Counted from the stretch's first letter, positions 22,562 through 34,726 are shown. The stretch: 64,000 bases of DNA from Halomonas sp. (GCF_029263665.1 NZ_JAJUFQ010000017.1:1-64000); one strand, 5' to 3'. Program-made: numbers and translations. The notes: a model not told the origin generated them from the letters alone.

Positions 22562-23599
22562 TTGGTTGTTAAATTACTACATAATGACCAAGACCTAGAC
22601 AAAGGTCGTATAGGTCTTGCCCCCATGGAAGGCGTCATCGACGCTCACTGCCGCGACCTGCTCACCCGCGAAGCAGGCTTTGACTGGACCGTCACCGAGT
22701 TCGTCCGCGTTGTCGACGCGCGCCTGCCACCTCGAGTCTTCTACAAGCACTGTCCAGAGCTGTTAAACAATCATCATCCAGAACTCCAACCCGCAACACC
22801 CACCGGCATCCCTGTACATCTGCAGCTGCTGGGGTCAGATCCAGATGCCCTGGCAGCCAATGCCCATCAGGCCCTACGCCTGGGGGCCATCAGCCTGGAC
22901 CTGAACTTTGGCTGTCCAGCCAAGCTCGTCAACCGCCACGACGGCGGGGCCTCCATGCTACGCGACCCGGAGCGCCTCTACCGTGCCGTGGACGCCGTCC
23001 AGAGTGCCGTGGGCGACCACATTCCGGTGACAGCCAAAATTCGCCTGGGGTTCTCCGACCGCCGCCTGGCTCTGGCTTGCGCCCAGGCCGCAGAAGCCGG
23101 AGGCGCCGCACAACTGGTGGTACATGCCCGCACCCGCGACGAAGGCTATCGCCCTCCAGCTCACTGGGAGTGGATCGGACGCATCCGAACCCGGCTTTCC
23201 ATCCCTGTCGTCGCCAATGGCGACATATGGAGTCTAGAAGATTACTGGAAGGCCCGAACTCTCTCTGGCTGTCGCGATGTCATGCTTGGGCGCGGCGCCT
23301 TGGCCGACCCCTGGTTGGCACCACGCATTCGCCACTGGCAACGCACCGGACACCGCTTGGCACCAACCACCTGGTCCCAACGCGCCAGCCTGCTCAGCGC
23401 ATATGCTGCAATGCAGCGTAATACACTACCAGATAAAGTGGTGGTCTCGCTATTGAAGCAATGGCTGAATCACATGCGAGCCCGAAACCCCGAAGCAGCC
23501 CAACGCTTCCAGGCTTTACGCCGCATTACTGATCTCAATACCTTTCTCGGCGGACTCAATCAACCGGCGCCACCGGCCATTGCCGTCGGCCAGCCATGA
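22562..23599 (+). CDS. dusC: tRNA-dihydrouridine(16) synthase DusC
   Basis: This flavoenzyme reduces a uridine in the tRNA D-loop. The FMN-binding start GLAPMEGVID and ITEFVRV-type segment (VTEFVRVVDARLPP) are of the DusC subgroup; LDLNFGCPAKLVNRHDGGASML holds the catalytic cysteine, followed by KIRLGFSD, VHARTRDEGY and MLGRGALADPW. No ATG is available before the FMN motif in this frame; a TTG at 22562 with AAAGG nine bases upstream is the probable start. Length (345) is slightly above the E. coli 315. It is divergent from oadG. Confidence 0.9.
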   Translation: MVVKLLHNDQDLDKGRIGLAPMEGVIDAHCRDLLTREAGFDWTVTEFVRVVDARLPPRVFYKHCPELLNNHHPELQPATPTGIPVHLQLLGSDPDALAANAHQALRLGAISLDLNFGCPAKLVNRHDGGASMLRDPERLYRAVDAVQSAVGDHIPVTAKIRLGFSDRRLALACAQAAEAGGAAQLVVHARTRDEGYRPPAHWEWIGRIRTRLSIPVVANGDIWSLEDYWKARTLSGCRDVMLGRGALADPWLAPRIRHWQRTGHRLAPTTWSQRASLLSAYAAMQRNTLPDKVVVSLLKQWLNHMRARNPEAAQRFQALRRITDLNTFLGGLNQPAPPAIAVGQP

Positions 23600-23751
23600 A
23601 CATGAAAGACCTCTCCCACCATCTCCACACCATCCTTCAGGGATGATTCAACTGCCAGGGAGAGGCTAGTGATGGCATAAAAACCACTAATGACATAGAA
23701 GCCACTGATGACATTACTGCTGGCCGCGTTTCCGGCGTATTGGCACAGCGC

Positions 23752-25155
23752 TCAGACACCCACGATCCTCGCGCGGAATTTACGACCTTTCAGTTTTCCA
23801 TTGGCGAGCTTGCCCAGCGCCTTTTTAGCGACCTCGCGCTCCACCGCTACAAAAGTAGAGAAATCAAACAGCTGAATTTTCCCGATCTGGGCTCCGTCAA
23901 TGCCACCTTCCCCTGTCAGTGCACCAACAACATCCCCAGCACGCACCTTCTGCTTCTTGCCACCATCAATCTGCAGCGTAGACATCACCGGCCGTGAAGC
24001 CACAAAGTCCCTGGGCAACGGCGGAACTTCCTGCAGTGTTATCGGCTGCTGTGTCGACTCCTCCAACCGCTCCAGTTTGTAGATCTCCTTCTTGCTGACC
24101 AGAGACAACGCCACCCCCTTCTGCCCTGCCCGGCCGGTGCGGCCGATCCGGTGCACATGCACCTCCGGGTCGCGTGAAAGGTGGTAGTTGACCACCACCG
24201 GCAGCTCCTCAATATCCAGCCCGCGCGCAGCCACGTCTGTCGCCACCAGAATGGAAGCGCTGCCATTGGCAAACAGCGCCAGCGTACAATCGCGATCCTT
24301 CTGCTCCATATCTCCATGGAGCGCAAGCGCGGAGAATCCGGCGCGCTTCAACGCCTGCGCAGCCTCATCGGTGTCCTTCCTGGTATTGCAGAAAACCAGT
24401 ACCGAGGAAGCATCGAAGTTGGCCAGCAACTGGTATAGCGCTGCGGGCCGCTCTTCGTTGCTCTCCACCCGGTAGTATTTCTGCTCTATCGTGCTCTGGG
24501 TGTGCGGCGAGGAGACTTCCACCTTGACTGGGTTGCGCAACACCCGCTCCGCCAGTGCATCGATGGTCTTGGGATAAGTGGCTGAAAACAGCAGCGTCTG
24601 ACGCTGCTGTGGCAGCTCCGCCAGAATCTGGTCCAGCACCGCCTGAAAGCCCATATCCAGCATCCGGTCCGCCTCGTCCAACACAAGAGCCTGCACCTCG
24701 CTCAGGTCGAGATTGCCCTTGCGCAGGTGATCATCAATGCGCCCGGGCGTGCCCACCACGATATGCGCCCCATGCTTGAGCGAGCCGACCTGCGGCCCGA
24801 AGGGCATACCGCCACACAGAGTCAGGATCTTGATGTTGGGAATGGTCCTCGCCAGTTTGCGCAACTCCCTCGCCACCTGGTCCGCCAGCTCACGGGTAGG
24901 ACACAACACCAGTGCCTGCACCCGGAACTGCTCTACCTGTAGCTTGTGCAGCAGGCCCAGACCAAAGGTCACGGTCTTGCCTGAGCCGGTCCTGGCCTGG
25001 CCGATCACATCCCGCCCCTCCATAATCGCCGGCAGCGCGGCGGCCTGGATTTCCGTCAGGTGGGTATAGCCGAGATCCTCCAGGTTTGTCAGGAGGGGCT
25101 GCTGTAGTGGCAGCGACTGGAAATCGCGCGGGTGGTTGGTATCCGGGGTTGTCAA
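23752..25155 (-). CDS. dbpA: ATP-dependent RNA helicase DbpA
   Basis: DbpA is a DEAD-box helicase that acts in 50S ribosome assembly through hairpin 92 of 23S rRNA. The 467-residue protein has motif I (ARTGSGKT), PTRELADQ, the DEAD motif (LVLDEADRMLDMGF), SAT (LLFSATYPKT) and motif VI (HRIGRTGRAGQKG). The C-terminal RNA-recognition domain (residues about 390-467, VRAGDVVGALTGEGGIDGAQIGKI) is the DbpA type that gives rRNA specificity. Confidence 0.94.
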   Translation of the reverse strand: MTTPDTNHPRDFQSLPLQQPLLTNLEDLGYTHLTEIQAAALPAIMEGRDVIGQARTGSGKTVTFGLGLLHKLQVEQFRVQALVLCPTRELADQVARELRKLARTIPNIKILTLCGGMPFGPQVGSLKHGAHIVVGTPGRIDDHLRKGNLDLSEVQALVLDEADRMLDMGFQAVLDQILAELPQQRQTLLFSATYPKTIDALAERVLRNPVKVEVSSPHTQSTIEQKYYRVESNEERPAALYQLLANFDASSVLVFCNTRKDTDEAAQALKRAGFSALALHGDMEQKDRDCTLALFANGSASILVATDVAARGLDIEELPVVVNYHLSRDPEVHVHRIGRTGRAGQKGVALSLVSKKEIYKLERLEESTQQPITLQEVPPLPRDFVASRPVMSTLQIDGGKKQKVRAGDVVGALTGEGGIDGAQIGKIQLFDFSTFVAVEREVAKKALGKLANGKLKGRKFRARIVGV

Positions 25156-25375
25156 AGCAGGGACTCGTTTGGTTTGGTTTGGAAGGAGAGAGGGCGGTGC
25201 ATTTTAGGTAAGCGCGGGGCAATACCCTGGTGGAAGTGGGCATGAGCCGCATTTGCGCGCCTTCCGGCCCCCAGGCCTTGCCCCAGACAGCCTTCACTAC
25301 CAGGGGCCGGTACGTGCTGCTGGGGGGAAACACGCCAGATGAGCGCGCAGTTTGAGCACCAGGGAGTCAGACTCG

Positions 25376-26233
25376 TCAATCGTCGTTCTGCTCGTCCCAG
25401 GTCGGCGCCATGCGCTCGGCCTGTTCTTCACGAACGTCATCGATGACGGCCATCAGGTTCTCGACATCGACACTGGCCGTGTCATGCTCGAAATGCCCGG
25501 TAAGGGAGCTGTCCGGGTGCAGTTCACCCGCCTCATAGAGCGCCCAGATCTCCTTGCCGTAATCGGTAGTCAATAGCTCCGGGGCAAAGCGGCCGAAATA
25601 GGCGCGCATATTGTCGACGTCGCGCTCCAGCATCATGGCAGCACTGTTGTTGCCGGCGGCGTCCACCGCCTGGGGCAAATCAATGATCACCGGGCCGTGG
25701 CGGTCCACCAGCACGTTGAACTCGGAAAGGTCGCCATGCACCAGGCCAGCACACAACATGCGCACGACGTCGGCCATCACCTGGCCGTGGTAGTCGCGAG
25801 CCTGCTCCGCGCTCAGTGTGACGTCATCCAGCCGCGGGGCGGCGTAGCCCTCGTCGTCGGACACCAGCTCCATCAGCAGAACGCCATTGACGAAGCCGCA
25901 TGGCCGGGGAACGCGCACGCCAGCCGACGCCAGTCGATACAGGGCATCGACCTCAGCATTCAGCCAGGCCTGTTCCTGCTCTTGCTGGCCGTAGCGGGTC
26001 TTCTTCGACATCGCCCGGGCGCGGCGGCTATTGCGCGTTTTACGGCCTTCCTGATACTGCACCGCTTGCTTGAAGCTGCGCTGCCTGGCTTCCTTGAAAA
26101 CCTTGGCACAGCGCAAGTCGTCACCGCAACGCACCACATACACCTGTGCTTCCTTGCCGCTCATCAACTGGGCAATGACCTCATCGATCATGCCATCATC
26201 GACCAGCGGCTGTAATCTCTTGGGTACTTTCAT
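25376..26233 (-). CDS. RIO-type serine protein kinase
   Basis: The 285-residue protein has the RIO fold: a nucleotide-binding segment (SGKEAQVYVVRCGDDLRCAKVFKE with the ATP-contact lysine), the catalytic loop LVHGDLSEFNVLV, and the metal-binding IIDLPQAVD. Bacterial RIO1-like proteins occur sporadically; their targets are largely unknown. It stands alone on the minus strand, about 220 bp before dbpA. The C-terminus is acidic. Confidence 0.9.
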   Translation of the reverse strand: MKVPKRLQPLVDDGMIDEVIAQLMSGKEAQVYVVRCGDDLRCAKVFKEARQRSFKQAVQYQEGRKTRNSRRARAMSKKTRYGQQEQEQAWLNAEVDALYRLASAGVRVPRPCGFVNGVLLMELVSDDEGYAAPRLDDVTLSAEQARDYHGQVMADVVRMLCAGLVHGDLSEFNVLVDRHGPVIIDLPQAVDAAGNNSAAMMLERDVDNMRAYFGRFAPELLTTDYGKEIWALYEAGELHPDSSLTGHFEHDTASVDVENLMAVIDDVREEQAERMAPTWDEQNDD

Positions 26234-26580
26234 GGTTCTTGGTCATCCGTCCTATTCAGTCCTGAATTCAACCAATAAGTACAGCACCCGCAGCATCCAG
26301 GATACCCGAGCCTTCACCCAGAAAAACCTGTGCCGGTGTCCGAGACACTTTCATGGACGATTGTTCAGCTTGTCTACCGATCAACGTACCTCGGCATCGC
26401 GCTCCGATCCTCTTCGTAACATACCGCCGCTACAGGCATTCACAGCACTTTCGCCCTTTCAGACTCCGCTTCACGATGGGCACACTTGCCGCTCGGCAGC
26501 CCTCCATCGCTCGGCGTACTCCAGCACCACTCTCTCGAGCTCAGTACCAGTCAAGACGCTATGGACCATGCCTGGCGCAC

Positions 26581-26607
26581 AAAAAAACACCCTCACAAAG
26601 GAGGGTG
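26581..26607 (-). terminator. Distal terminator of the tRNA operon
   Basis: On the minus strand a 7-bp stem (CACCCTC / GAGGGTG) with a 6-base loop is followed by a run of seven T. It lies about 90 bp past the second tRNA-Arg. The rest of 26,234-26,580 shows no gene I can support and presumably holds the promoter of the RIO kinase gene. Confidence 0.8.
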
Positions 26608-26663
26608 GATAAACGATCGCGACCGGGCAGCAACTCCGTCCGCTAGCCGGCCAGCACAAACAG

Positions 26664-26689
26664 AAAACCCGCCCTCATCGAGGACGGGT
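26664..26689 (-). terminator. Proximal terminator of the tRNA operon
   Basis: On the minus strand a 10-bp stem (ACCCGTCCTC / GAGGGCGGGT, one mismatch) with a 3-base loop is followed by TTTTC, just past the 3' end of the second tRNA-Arg. With the hairpin at 26,581 it makes a tandem terminator. Confidence 0.7.
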
Positions 26690-26696
26690 AGGAATC

Positions 26697-26773
26697 TGGC
26701 GCGCCCGGGAGGATTCGAACCTCCGACCACCTGATTCGTAGTCAGGTACTCTATCCAGCTGAGCTACGGGCGC
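26697..26773 (-). tRNA. tRNA-Arg (ACG), copy 2
   Basis: The minus strand folds into a full cloverleaf of 77 bases: acceptor GCGCCCG/CGGGCGC, D-arm AGCTCAGCTGGATAGAG, anticodon loop CTACGAA (anticodon ACG, read as ICG for CGU/CGC/CGA), T-arm GGTTCGAATCC and an encoded CCA end after discriminator G. It is identical to the copy at 26,820. Confidence 0.97.
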
Positions 26774-26819
26774 GTAGGCAATGCGAGTCAATAACACAAG
26801 CACTGCAATGATGTATAAA

Positions 26820-26896
26820 TGGCGCGCCCGGGAGGATTCGAACCTCCGACCACCTGATTCGTAGTCAGGTACTCTATCCAGCTGAGCTACGGGCGC
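26820..26896 (-). tRNA. tRNA-Arg (ACG), copy 1
   Basis: Same 77-base cloverleaf as the downstream copy, with anticodon ACG and encoded CCA. The 46-bp spacer between the copies is not conserved. It follows tRNA-Ser on the same strand. Confidence 0.97.
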
Positions 26897-26964
26897 ATGC
26901 CTACATCTGATACCACATCTTACAGTACCGATTTCGAGACCAGTTCTCCGAAAGAACTTGAACC

Positions 26965-27061
<97 letters not shown>

Positions 27062-27150
27062 CTCATCGGCACGGTGCGTATCCTACCGATATCCCAAGGC
27101 TTTGTCCAGCCTAATGATAAAAAATCTTCTCATCAGGCCAGGCAGCAGCA

Positions 27151-27354
27151 TCATTCGCCACTGTCCCCATCGGTGGTGCCACCACCAGCCTTTTCACGTT
27201 GGATTCTCTGGTAGATCTCTTCGCGATGCACCGCAACATCCTTCGGGGCATTAACGCCGATACGCACCTGGTTTCCCTTGACCCCAAGAACAGTGACTGT
27301 GATGTCATCACCAATCATCAGGGTTTCGCCAACACGGCGGGTCAGGATAAGCAT
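27151..27354 (-). CDS. csrA: Carbon storage regulator CsrA
   Basis: CsrA binds GGA motifs in mRNA leaders and controls translation and stability. The 67-residue protein has the full beta-strand core [39 protein letters not shown] (in part), including Arg44-equivalent VAVHREEIY, and a short hydrophilic tail. It lies between lysC and tRNA-Ser, a gene order common in gammaproteobacteria. Confidence 0.97.
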   Translation of the reverse strand: MLILTRRVGETLMIGDDITVTVLGVKGNQVRIGVNAPKDVAVHREEIYQRIQREKAGGGTTDGDSGE

Positions 27355-27552
27355 GACTGATCTCCTTCTCAGACCAATAACGAGAGTCGCTTCAACACCC
27401 CAGGCTCAGCCGAGACAACTCTATATAATTATGTAAATTGCAGGCGACAACGACTCATGACACCTGATTGTCCCGTTTAAGGGAAGCCCAGACATCACTT
27501 TAGGATATCCAGGCCTACCTTAAGCGTAGAAGGTGTACGCGATGGCGGAAGC

Positions 27553-28803
27553 TTATTCGCTCTCGATATCAGTCATGTCGAGACCAAAAGCGCTATGCAG
27601 GGCCCGAACCGCCAGTTCCATCTGCTTTTCATCGATCACAACAGAGATCTTGATTTCAGACGTCGAGACCATGCGAATATTGATGTTCTCTTCGGACAAT
27701 ACCTTGAACATCTTGGAAGCGACACCTGCATGAGAGCGCATGCCAACACCCACCAAGGATACCTTGGCAATGTTATCGTCGCCACGCAGCTCACCACCAC
27801 CAAGCGCCGGAATTACCTGCTCTTCAAGGATACGTGTGGTCTGCTTGTAGTCGCCCTTGGCCACAGTGAAGGTGAAATCCGTGTAATCACCGGTCGGAGC
27901 AACATTCTGGACAATCATGTCCACTTCAATGTTGGCATCGGCAATCGGACCCAGGATACGAGATGCCACGCCAGGCACATCAGGAGTGTTCAACAGGGTC
28001 AGCTTGGCTTCGTTAGCGGTGAAGGCGATACCGGAGATCAGCGGTTCTTCCATAGAGTCCTCGTCTTGTTCTGAGTCTGCAATAATCAGGGTGCCGGGAC
28101 CGTCCTCGAAGCTGGACAGCACACGCAGCGGAACATTGTACTTGCCGGCAAATTCAACCGAACGAATCTGCAATACCTTGGAGCCGAGGCTGGCCAGCTC
28201 GAGCATTTCCTCGACAGTAATGGTATCCAGGCGCTGGGCCTTGGTGCAGACGCGCGGGTCGGTCGTATAGACACCATCCACATCGGTGTAGATCTGGCAC
28301 TCGTCGGCCTTCAGGGCTGCAGCCAACGCCACTCCTGTCGTGTCGGAACCACCACGCCCCAGGGTGGTGATGTTGCCTTCTTCATCGACCCCTTGGAAAC
28401 CGGCCACCACCACGACACGACCTTCATCCAGGTCTTCGCGCATCTCATCAGTTTCGATGCGCTGAATACGCGCCTTGGTATGGGCACTGTCGGTGAGAAT
28501 GCCTACCTGCGATCCTGTGTAGGAAGTAGCGGGCACACCCAGCTTGTGCAACGCCATGGCCAACAGAGAGATCGTCACCTGTTCACCGGTGGACACCAAC
28601 ATGTCCATCTCGCGAGGTGTCGGATCTTCGTTGATCTCGTTGGCCAGACCAATCAAGCGATTGGTTTCACCACTCATGGCCGAAACCACGACCACCACCT
28701 GATGGCCAGCGTCACGAAAGCCCTTGACCTTCTCGGCAACCGCTTTGATCCGCTCGACAGAGCCGACTGAAGTACCACCGAATTTCTGTACGTATAGTGC
28801 CAT
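27553..28803 (-). CDS. lysC: Aspartate kinase LysC
   Basis: This enzyme makes beta-aspartyl phosphate, the entry to lysine, threonine, methionine and, in halophiles, ectoine. The 416-residue protein starts with the kinase motif [10 protein letters not shown] and carries [26 protein letters not shown] and [13 protein letters not shown]. Two ACT domains at the C-terminus (from about residue 265; [25 protein letters not shown] and [24 protein letters not shown]) give feedback control. It is a monofunctional, non-fused enzyme. Confidence 0.95.
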   Translation of the reverse strand: MALYVQKFGGTSVGSVERIKAVAEKVKGFRDAGHQVVVVVSAMSGETNRLIGLANEINEDPTPREMDMLVSTGEQVTISLLAMALHKLGVPATSYTGSQVGILTDSAHTKARIQRIETDEMREDLDEGRVVVVAGFQGVDEEGNITTLGRGGSDTTGVALAAALKADECQIYTDVDGVYTTDPRVCTKAQRLDTITVEEMLELASLGSKVLQIRSVEFAGKYNVPLRVLSSFEDGPGTLIIADSEQDEDSMEEPLISGIAFTANEAKLTLLNTPDVPGVASRILGPIADANIEVDMIVQNVAPTGDYTDFTFTVAKGDYKQTTRILEEQVIPALGGGELRGDDNIAKVSLVGVGMRSHAGVASKMFKVLSEENINIRMVSTSEIKISVVIDEKQMELAVRALHSAFGLDMTDIESE

Positions 28804-28927
28804 ATATGCCGATTTCCTCGCTCGCTGTACTGTTCAGGAAGCCTGAGCTGGTCTGCACTGTTCCCAGTACATTCCAGTAAGCCTCCATGTATGAATGAAC
28901 TCTTGTATCGAGTGTCGTCAGAGGCAG

Positions 28928-28962
28928 AAAAAAGGCCGGGGAGCCACAACGTCTTCCCGGCC
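28928..28962 (-). terminator. Terminator after alaS
   Basis: On the minus strand a stem of about ten pairs (GGCCGGGAAG with CTCCCCGGCC) is followed by six T, eight bases after the alaS stop codon. Confidence 0.8.
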
Positions 28963-28969
28963 ATCAGGC

Positions 28970-31576
<2,607 letters not shown>

Positions 31577-31773
31577 GAAATATCCGTGGCGATGAGCGGG
31601 GTACGCGTCGAGCCCACGGCACGCTGCCGAGGCACGCCGACGACCTCACGGGGGTGAACTCAGCAGGAAACGAGCCTGCGATTTCAGGACCCCAAGGTGT
31701 CGAAAGGGGGAATATTATAACGCAGATGTCAAGCGACTAAAGTGGCAGGGGCCATTGAAAGTCATCAAAACAC

Positions 31774-32241
31774 TCAATCACGACGTTTGAGTGCCTTTTT
31801 TACTTGCTCGAAGGTGAAGCCGCGCGACGCAAGAAAGCGCTCTCGGCGGCCCTTTTCCTTTACAGGCAACGTAGCAAAATCTTCTTCGCCGAAGCGCCGT
31901 TGCAGCACTTCTCTCGCCTGTTCTTCCCAGTCGATGCCCAGATCGCGCTCGATTTGCGCCAGGACCTGACTGGCCATGGATCGATCAATGCCCCGCAGAG
32001 AAATATCCGCCAGCATCTTCACGATTCCTTGGCCACGTTGTACCCGACCACGCAGGAAACTTTCCGCAAAACGTTCATCGCTTTGCAGTCCCTGCGTCTC
32101 CAGATCGCTCAGCGTGTCGCTGATGATGGCGGATCCATGCCCCCTGACCTTCAGACGTTCAACCAGCTCCTGGCGCGAATATTCACGTCGCGCCAGTAGC
32201 CGAATGGCGTCATCACGGGCAGTTGGCTGCGCTGACGTCAC
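31774..32241 (-). CDS. recX: Regulatory protein RecX
   Basis: RecX binds RecA filaments and limits their activity. The 155-residue protein is built of three-helix repeats with the family pattern [42 protein letters not shown] and [11 protein letters not shown]. The ATG overlaps the recA stop by four bases (ATGA), so it is translationally coupled and shares the SOS promoter of recA. Confidence 0.95.
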   Translation of the reverse strand: MTSAQPTARDDAIRLLARREYSRQELVERLKVRGHGSAIISDTLSDLETQGLQSDERFAESFLRGRVQRGQGIVKMLADISLRGIDRSMASQVLAQIERDLGIDWEEQAREVLQRRFGEEDFATLPVKEKGRRERFLASRGFTFEQVKKALKRRD

Positions 32242-33311
32242 AGCAGGTCGTCACCCAGGTCATCCACACCCGATAGCGAGGCCACCGGCGCTTCCTCTTT
32301 TTCCTGCTTGGGCTCAGGCTGAGTCAGCAGCTGGGCACGAATCTGGGATTCAATCTCGGCCATGATCTCGGGGTTGTCCTCCAGGAACTGGGCAGAATTG
32401 GCCTTGCCCTGCCCGATCTTGTTGCCGTTGTAGCTGTACCATGCACCCGCCTTGTCGACCAGCTTGCATTGCACACCTAGGTCAATGACCTCTCCAGCAT
32501 GGTAAATACCCTTGCCGTAAAGGATCTGGAACTCGGCCTGGCGGAATGGAGGAGCCACCTTGTTCTTGACCACCTTGACCCGGGTTTCATTGCCCGTGAC
32601 CTCATCACCCTGCTTGACCGAGCCAGTACGGCGAATATCGAGACGTACGCTGGAATAGAACTTCAACGCGTTACCACCGGTCGTGGTCTCAGGGCTGCCA
32701 AACATGACCCCGATCTTCATGCGAATCTGGTTGATGAATACGACCATGCAGTTGGCATTCTTGATGTGGCCCGTGATCTTGCGCAGCGCCTGGGACATCA
32801 GGCGAGCCTGCAGGCCCACATGGGAGTCGCCCATCTCGCCTTCGATTTCCGCACGCGGCGTCAATGCTGCCACCGAGTCGATGATGATCACATCGACACC
32901 GCCGGAACGCACCAGCATGTCGCAGATTTCCAGGGCTTGTTCGCCGGTATCCGGCTGGGACACCAGCAGGTCGTCCAGGTTGACGCCCAGCTTCTCCGCA
33001 TAGCTGGGGTCCAGCGCATGTTCAGCATCGATGAAGGCGCAGGTCTTGCCGTCCTTCTGGGCCTGGGCAATGACTGAAAGGGTCAGGGTCGTCTTGCCGG
33101 AGGACTCGGGGCCGAAGATCTCGACAATACGCCCATACGGCAGACCACCGATGCCCAAGGCAATATCCAGGCTCAGCGAGCCAGTGGAAACAGAAGGCAT
33201 CATCACCCGTGGCGCATCACCCAGACGCATCACGGTTCCCTTGCCGAATTGACGCTCAATCTGGGAAAGAGCGGCGTTCAACGCCTTGCTGCGGTTGTCG
33301 TCCTGGGCCAT
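32238..33311 (-). CDS. recA: Recombinase RecA
   Basis: RecA forms filaments on single-stranded DNA, drives strand exchange and triggers cleavage of LexA-type proteins. The 357-residue protein has Walker [11 protein letters not shown], Walker [24 protein letters not shown], loop L1/L2 segments and [12 protein letters not shown], and the usual acidic C-terminus (DDLGDDLL). Its promoter region carries a perfect LexA box 87 bp upstream of the ATG. Targets seen in this window are the S24 protein, UmuD and presumably the phage repressor. Confidence 0.98.
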   Translation of the reverse strand: MAQDDNRSKALNAALSQIERQFGKGTVMRLGDAPRVMMPSVSTGSLSLDIALGIGGLPYGRIVEIFGPESSGKTTLTLSVIAQAQKDGKTCAFIDAEHALDPSYAEKLGVNLDDLLVSQPDTGEQALEICDMLVRSGGVDVIIIDSVAALTPRAEIEGEMGDSHVGLQARLMSQALRKITGHIKNANCMVVFINQIRMKIGVMFGSPETTTGGNALKFYSSVRLDIRRTGSVKQGDEVTGNETRVKVVKNKVAPPFRQAEFQILYGKGIYHAGEVIDLGVQCKLVDKAGAWYSYNGNKIGQGKANSAQFLEDNPEIMAEIESQIRAQLLTQPEPKQEKEEAPVASLSGVDDLGDDLL

Positions 33312-33397
33312 GTGGAAGCTCCTGTCTTGAACTAGCGCCTGATTACCAGCATTGAATACTGGTGGCGGTCAGCAGATCGAAAAGTCGGGTAAGAGTA

Positions 33398-33413
33398 CTG
33401 TATGACTGAACAG
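33398..33413 (-). promoter_or_regulatory. LexA (SOS) box of recA-recX
   Basis: CTGTATGACTGAACAG matches CTGT-N8-ACAG exactly and lies within a longer palindromic context (TACTG ... CAGTA). It sits in the recA leader between pncC and recA. Confidence 0.9.
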
Positions 33414-33490
33414 TAGTATGACGAAAAACACAGTCTTCGACCAGCCCTTGATTGAGGCAATTTCTGGGAGGCTATGATAGCAAAGGCGGT

Positions 33491-34009
33491 TTATGCACCA
33501 GCTTCAAGCGCCTGGATCAGCCCCAGCAACGCATGGCGCACGGCCTGTTCGCGGACCTCTCCTCGCCCCCCAGGAAAGCAGCAGCTCTCAGTCGATACCC
33601 GGCCATGTGCTGACCAGGCAAACCACACCAGTCCTACAGGCTTGTCGGGAGTGCCGCCAGAAGGGCCGGCAACGCCACTGATCGCCACGCCAAGTTCGGC
33701 ACCACTATCCTGGCAGGCTCCTTGAACCATGGCCTCAACCACTGCCTGGCTGACAGCACCATGTTGCTCCAGAGTCGCTTCTGGAACCCCCAGCAGACGA
33801 GTCTTGGCCGCATTGGAATAGGTGACGTAGCCTGTCTCGAAATATGCCGAACTGCCGGAAATATCGGTGATGGCAGCAGCCACACCGCCTCCGGTACACG
33901 ACTCTGCGGCAGTCACGGCCACGCCCTGGGCCAGGCACATTTTCCCCAGGCGTTCGGAAAGCATCATCAACGGTGTAGAAGGAGCAGTAGCAGGAACATC
34001 AGCCGGCAT
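33491..34009 (-). CDS. pncC: Nicotinamide-nucleotide amidase PncC (CinA C-terminal family)
   Basis: The family deamidates nicotinamide mononucleotide in NAD salvage. The 172-residue protein has the conserved TAAESCTGGGVAAAITDISGSS segment (shown in part), with the catalytic serine in AESCTGG near residue 37, YSNAAKTRLLGV, GAVSQAVVEAM, and VAISGVAGPSGGTPDKPVG. It is the single-domain form without the CinA N-terminal domain. The order pncC-recA-recX, with mutS divergent, is familiar from pseudomonads and halomonads. Confidence 0.93.
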   Translation of the reverse strand: MPADVPATAPSTPLMMLSERLGKMCLAQGVAVTAAESCTGGGVAAAITDISGSSAYFETGYVTYSNAAKTRLLGVPEATLEQHGAVSQAVVEAMVQGACQDSGAELGVAISGVAGPSGGTPDKPVGLVWFAWSAHGRVSTESCCFPGGRGEVREQAVRHALLGLIQALEAGA

Positions 34010-34129
34010 CAGGAAGCTCCAGAAACGTCTGTTTGCAGCAGTTGCAGCCCATGGGTGCCGGGAGTTCTCCCGACACCAGAGGCATTCTGCTATTCGATGA
34101 TTCGGTGGATGGCCAGTATTCGACGATGA

Positions 34130-34288
34130 TCAATATTTGGTAATGACCCAGATAGCGTGAATGATGCCCGGGATGTAACCGAAGATGGTCAACAGGATAT
34201 TGAGCCAGAACTGCAGGCCGAGACCAACCTGGAGAAACACGCCCACCGGGGGAAGCAGAATGGCCAACAAAATGCGAACGACATCCAT
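34130..34288 (-). CDS. Pmp3/YqaE (UPF0057) small membrane protein
   Basis: A 52-residue frame encodes two membrane segments with the family's Pro-Pro signature (ILLAILLPPVGVFLQ and WLNILLTIFGYIPGIIHA), ending in IWVITKY. Members of this family are linked to salt and membrane-potential stress. The ATG at 34288 has AAGGAG eight bases upstream; the ATG at 34294 is too close to that site. It lies between pncC and the mutS fragment. Confidence 0.92.
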   Translation of the reverse strand: MDVVRILLAILLPPVGVFLQVGLGLQFWLNILLTIFGYIPGIIHAIWVITKY

Positions 34289-34491
34289 ATGCATGACTCC
34301 TTGGTAAATATGTACAAAGAGTAGCCCTGCCGCTCTTCGCAGAGCAACACTCAGCCAACAATCATCATGCTATGTGCACGATTGTACGCACTGGATTACG
34401 GATGCTGGGCAGTGTTTGCCCATGCTATTCTGAGCGGCCATTGCGCCATCTGCAGAGCGCCACATCCATGTACCAGGAAAGTCCCTAGCCC

Positions 34492-34611
34492 ATGAACGAC
34501 ATGGCCAAGCCCAGCGCCCCCACTCATACGCCGATGATGAGCGCGTATGTACAGGCATACAGCGTCATCACTGGGAAAACCGCGCCATTACTGGGTTTTT
34601 CAGCCACCTAA
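34492..34611 (+). pseudogene. mutS: 5' fragment of mutS, cut by the prophage
   Basis: The frame starts MNDMAKPSAPTHTPMMSAY; the THTPMM segment followed by a tyrosine is the hallmark start of bacterial MutS (mismatch recognition ATPase). After about codon 20-23 the sequence no longer resembles MutS (which should continue with a KAEHPD-type stretch and FYRMGDFYE) and stops at 34,609. Its position divergent from pncC-recA is the usual place of mutS. I infer that the prophage entered here and that the remainder of mutS lies beyond the right edge of the window. The call rests on a short peptide match plus gene order. Confidence 0.7.
34545..34560. other. Candidate left attachment site (attL core)
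   Basis: The inverted repeat GTATG-TACAGG-CATAC has arms and a 6-bp spacer of the size expected for a tyrosine-integrase core site. It falls where the MutS-like reading ends. The core has not been matched to a second copy because the right end is outside the window. Confidence 0.45.
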
Positions 34612-34682
34612 GGAGGGACGCCAACTCCATCATTTGGCATAGAGTGGCGTCCAGTTTGCCCCATTGATGCCCCACACCTTCC

Positions 34683-34712
34683 AGGCAACCCTACTTTGAG
34701 TTGCCTTTTTTT
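34683..34712 (+). terminator. Terminator after the mutS fragment
   Basis: A 7-bp stem (AGGCAAC / GTTGCCT) with a 10-base loop runs into seven T on the plus strand. It would end transcription coming from the mutS promoter before the umu cassette. A second stem (GGACGCCA / TGGCGTCC) lies at 34,616-34,652. Confidence 0.75.
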
Positions 34713-34726
34713 GTCGCCCTCTAATA

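Noticed and set aside
26471..26659. 62-residue minus-strand frame downstream of the tRNA genes
   Set aside because: It spans the tandem tRNA terminator and has no ribosome site.
32683..33077. Plus-strand frames opposite recA
   Set aside because: They are frames in the shadow of recA with biased codons of the opposite strand.
34370..34558. Minus-strand frame opposite the mutS fragment
   Set aside because: No ribosome site or likeness; it is the shadow of the mutS start.
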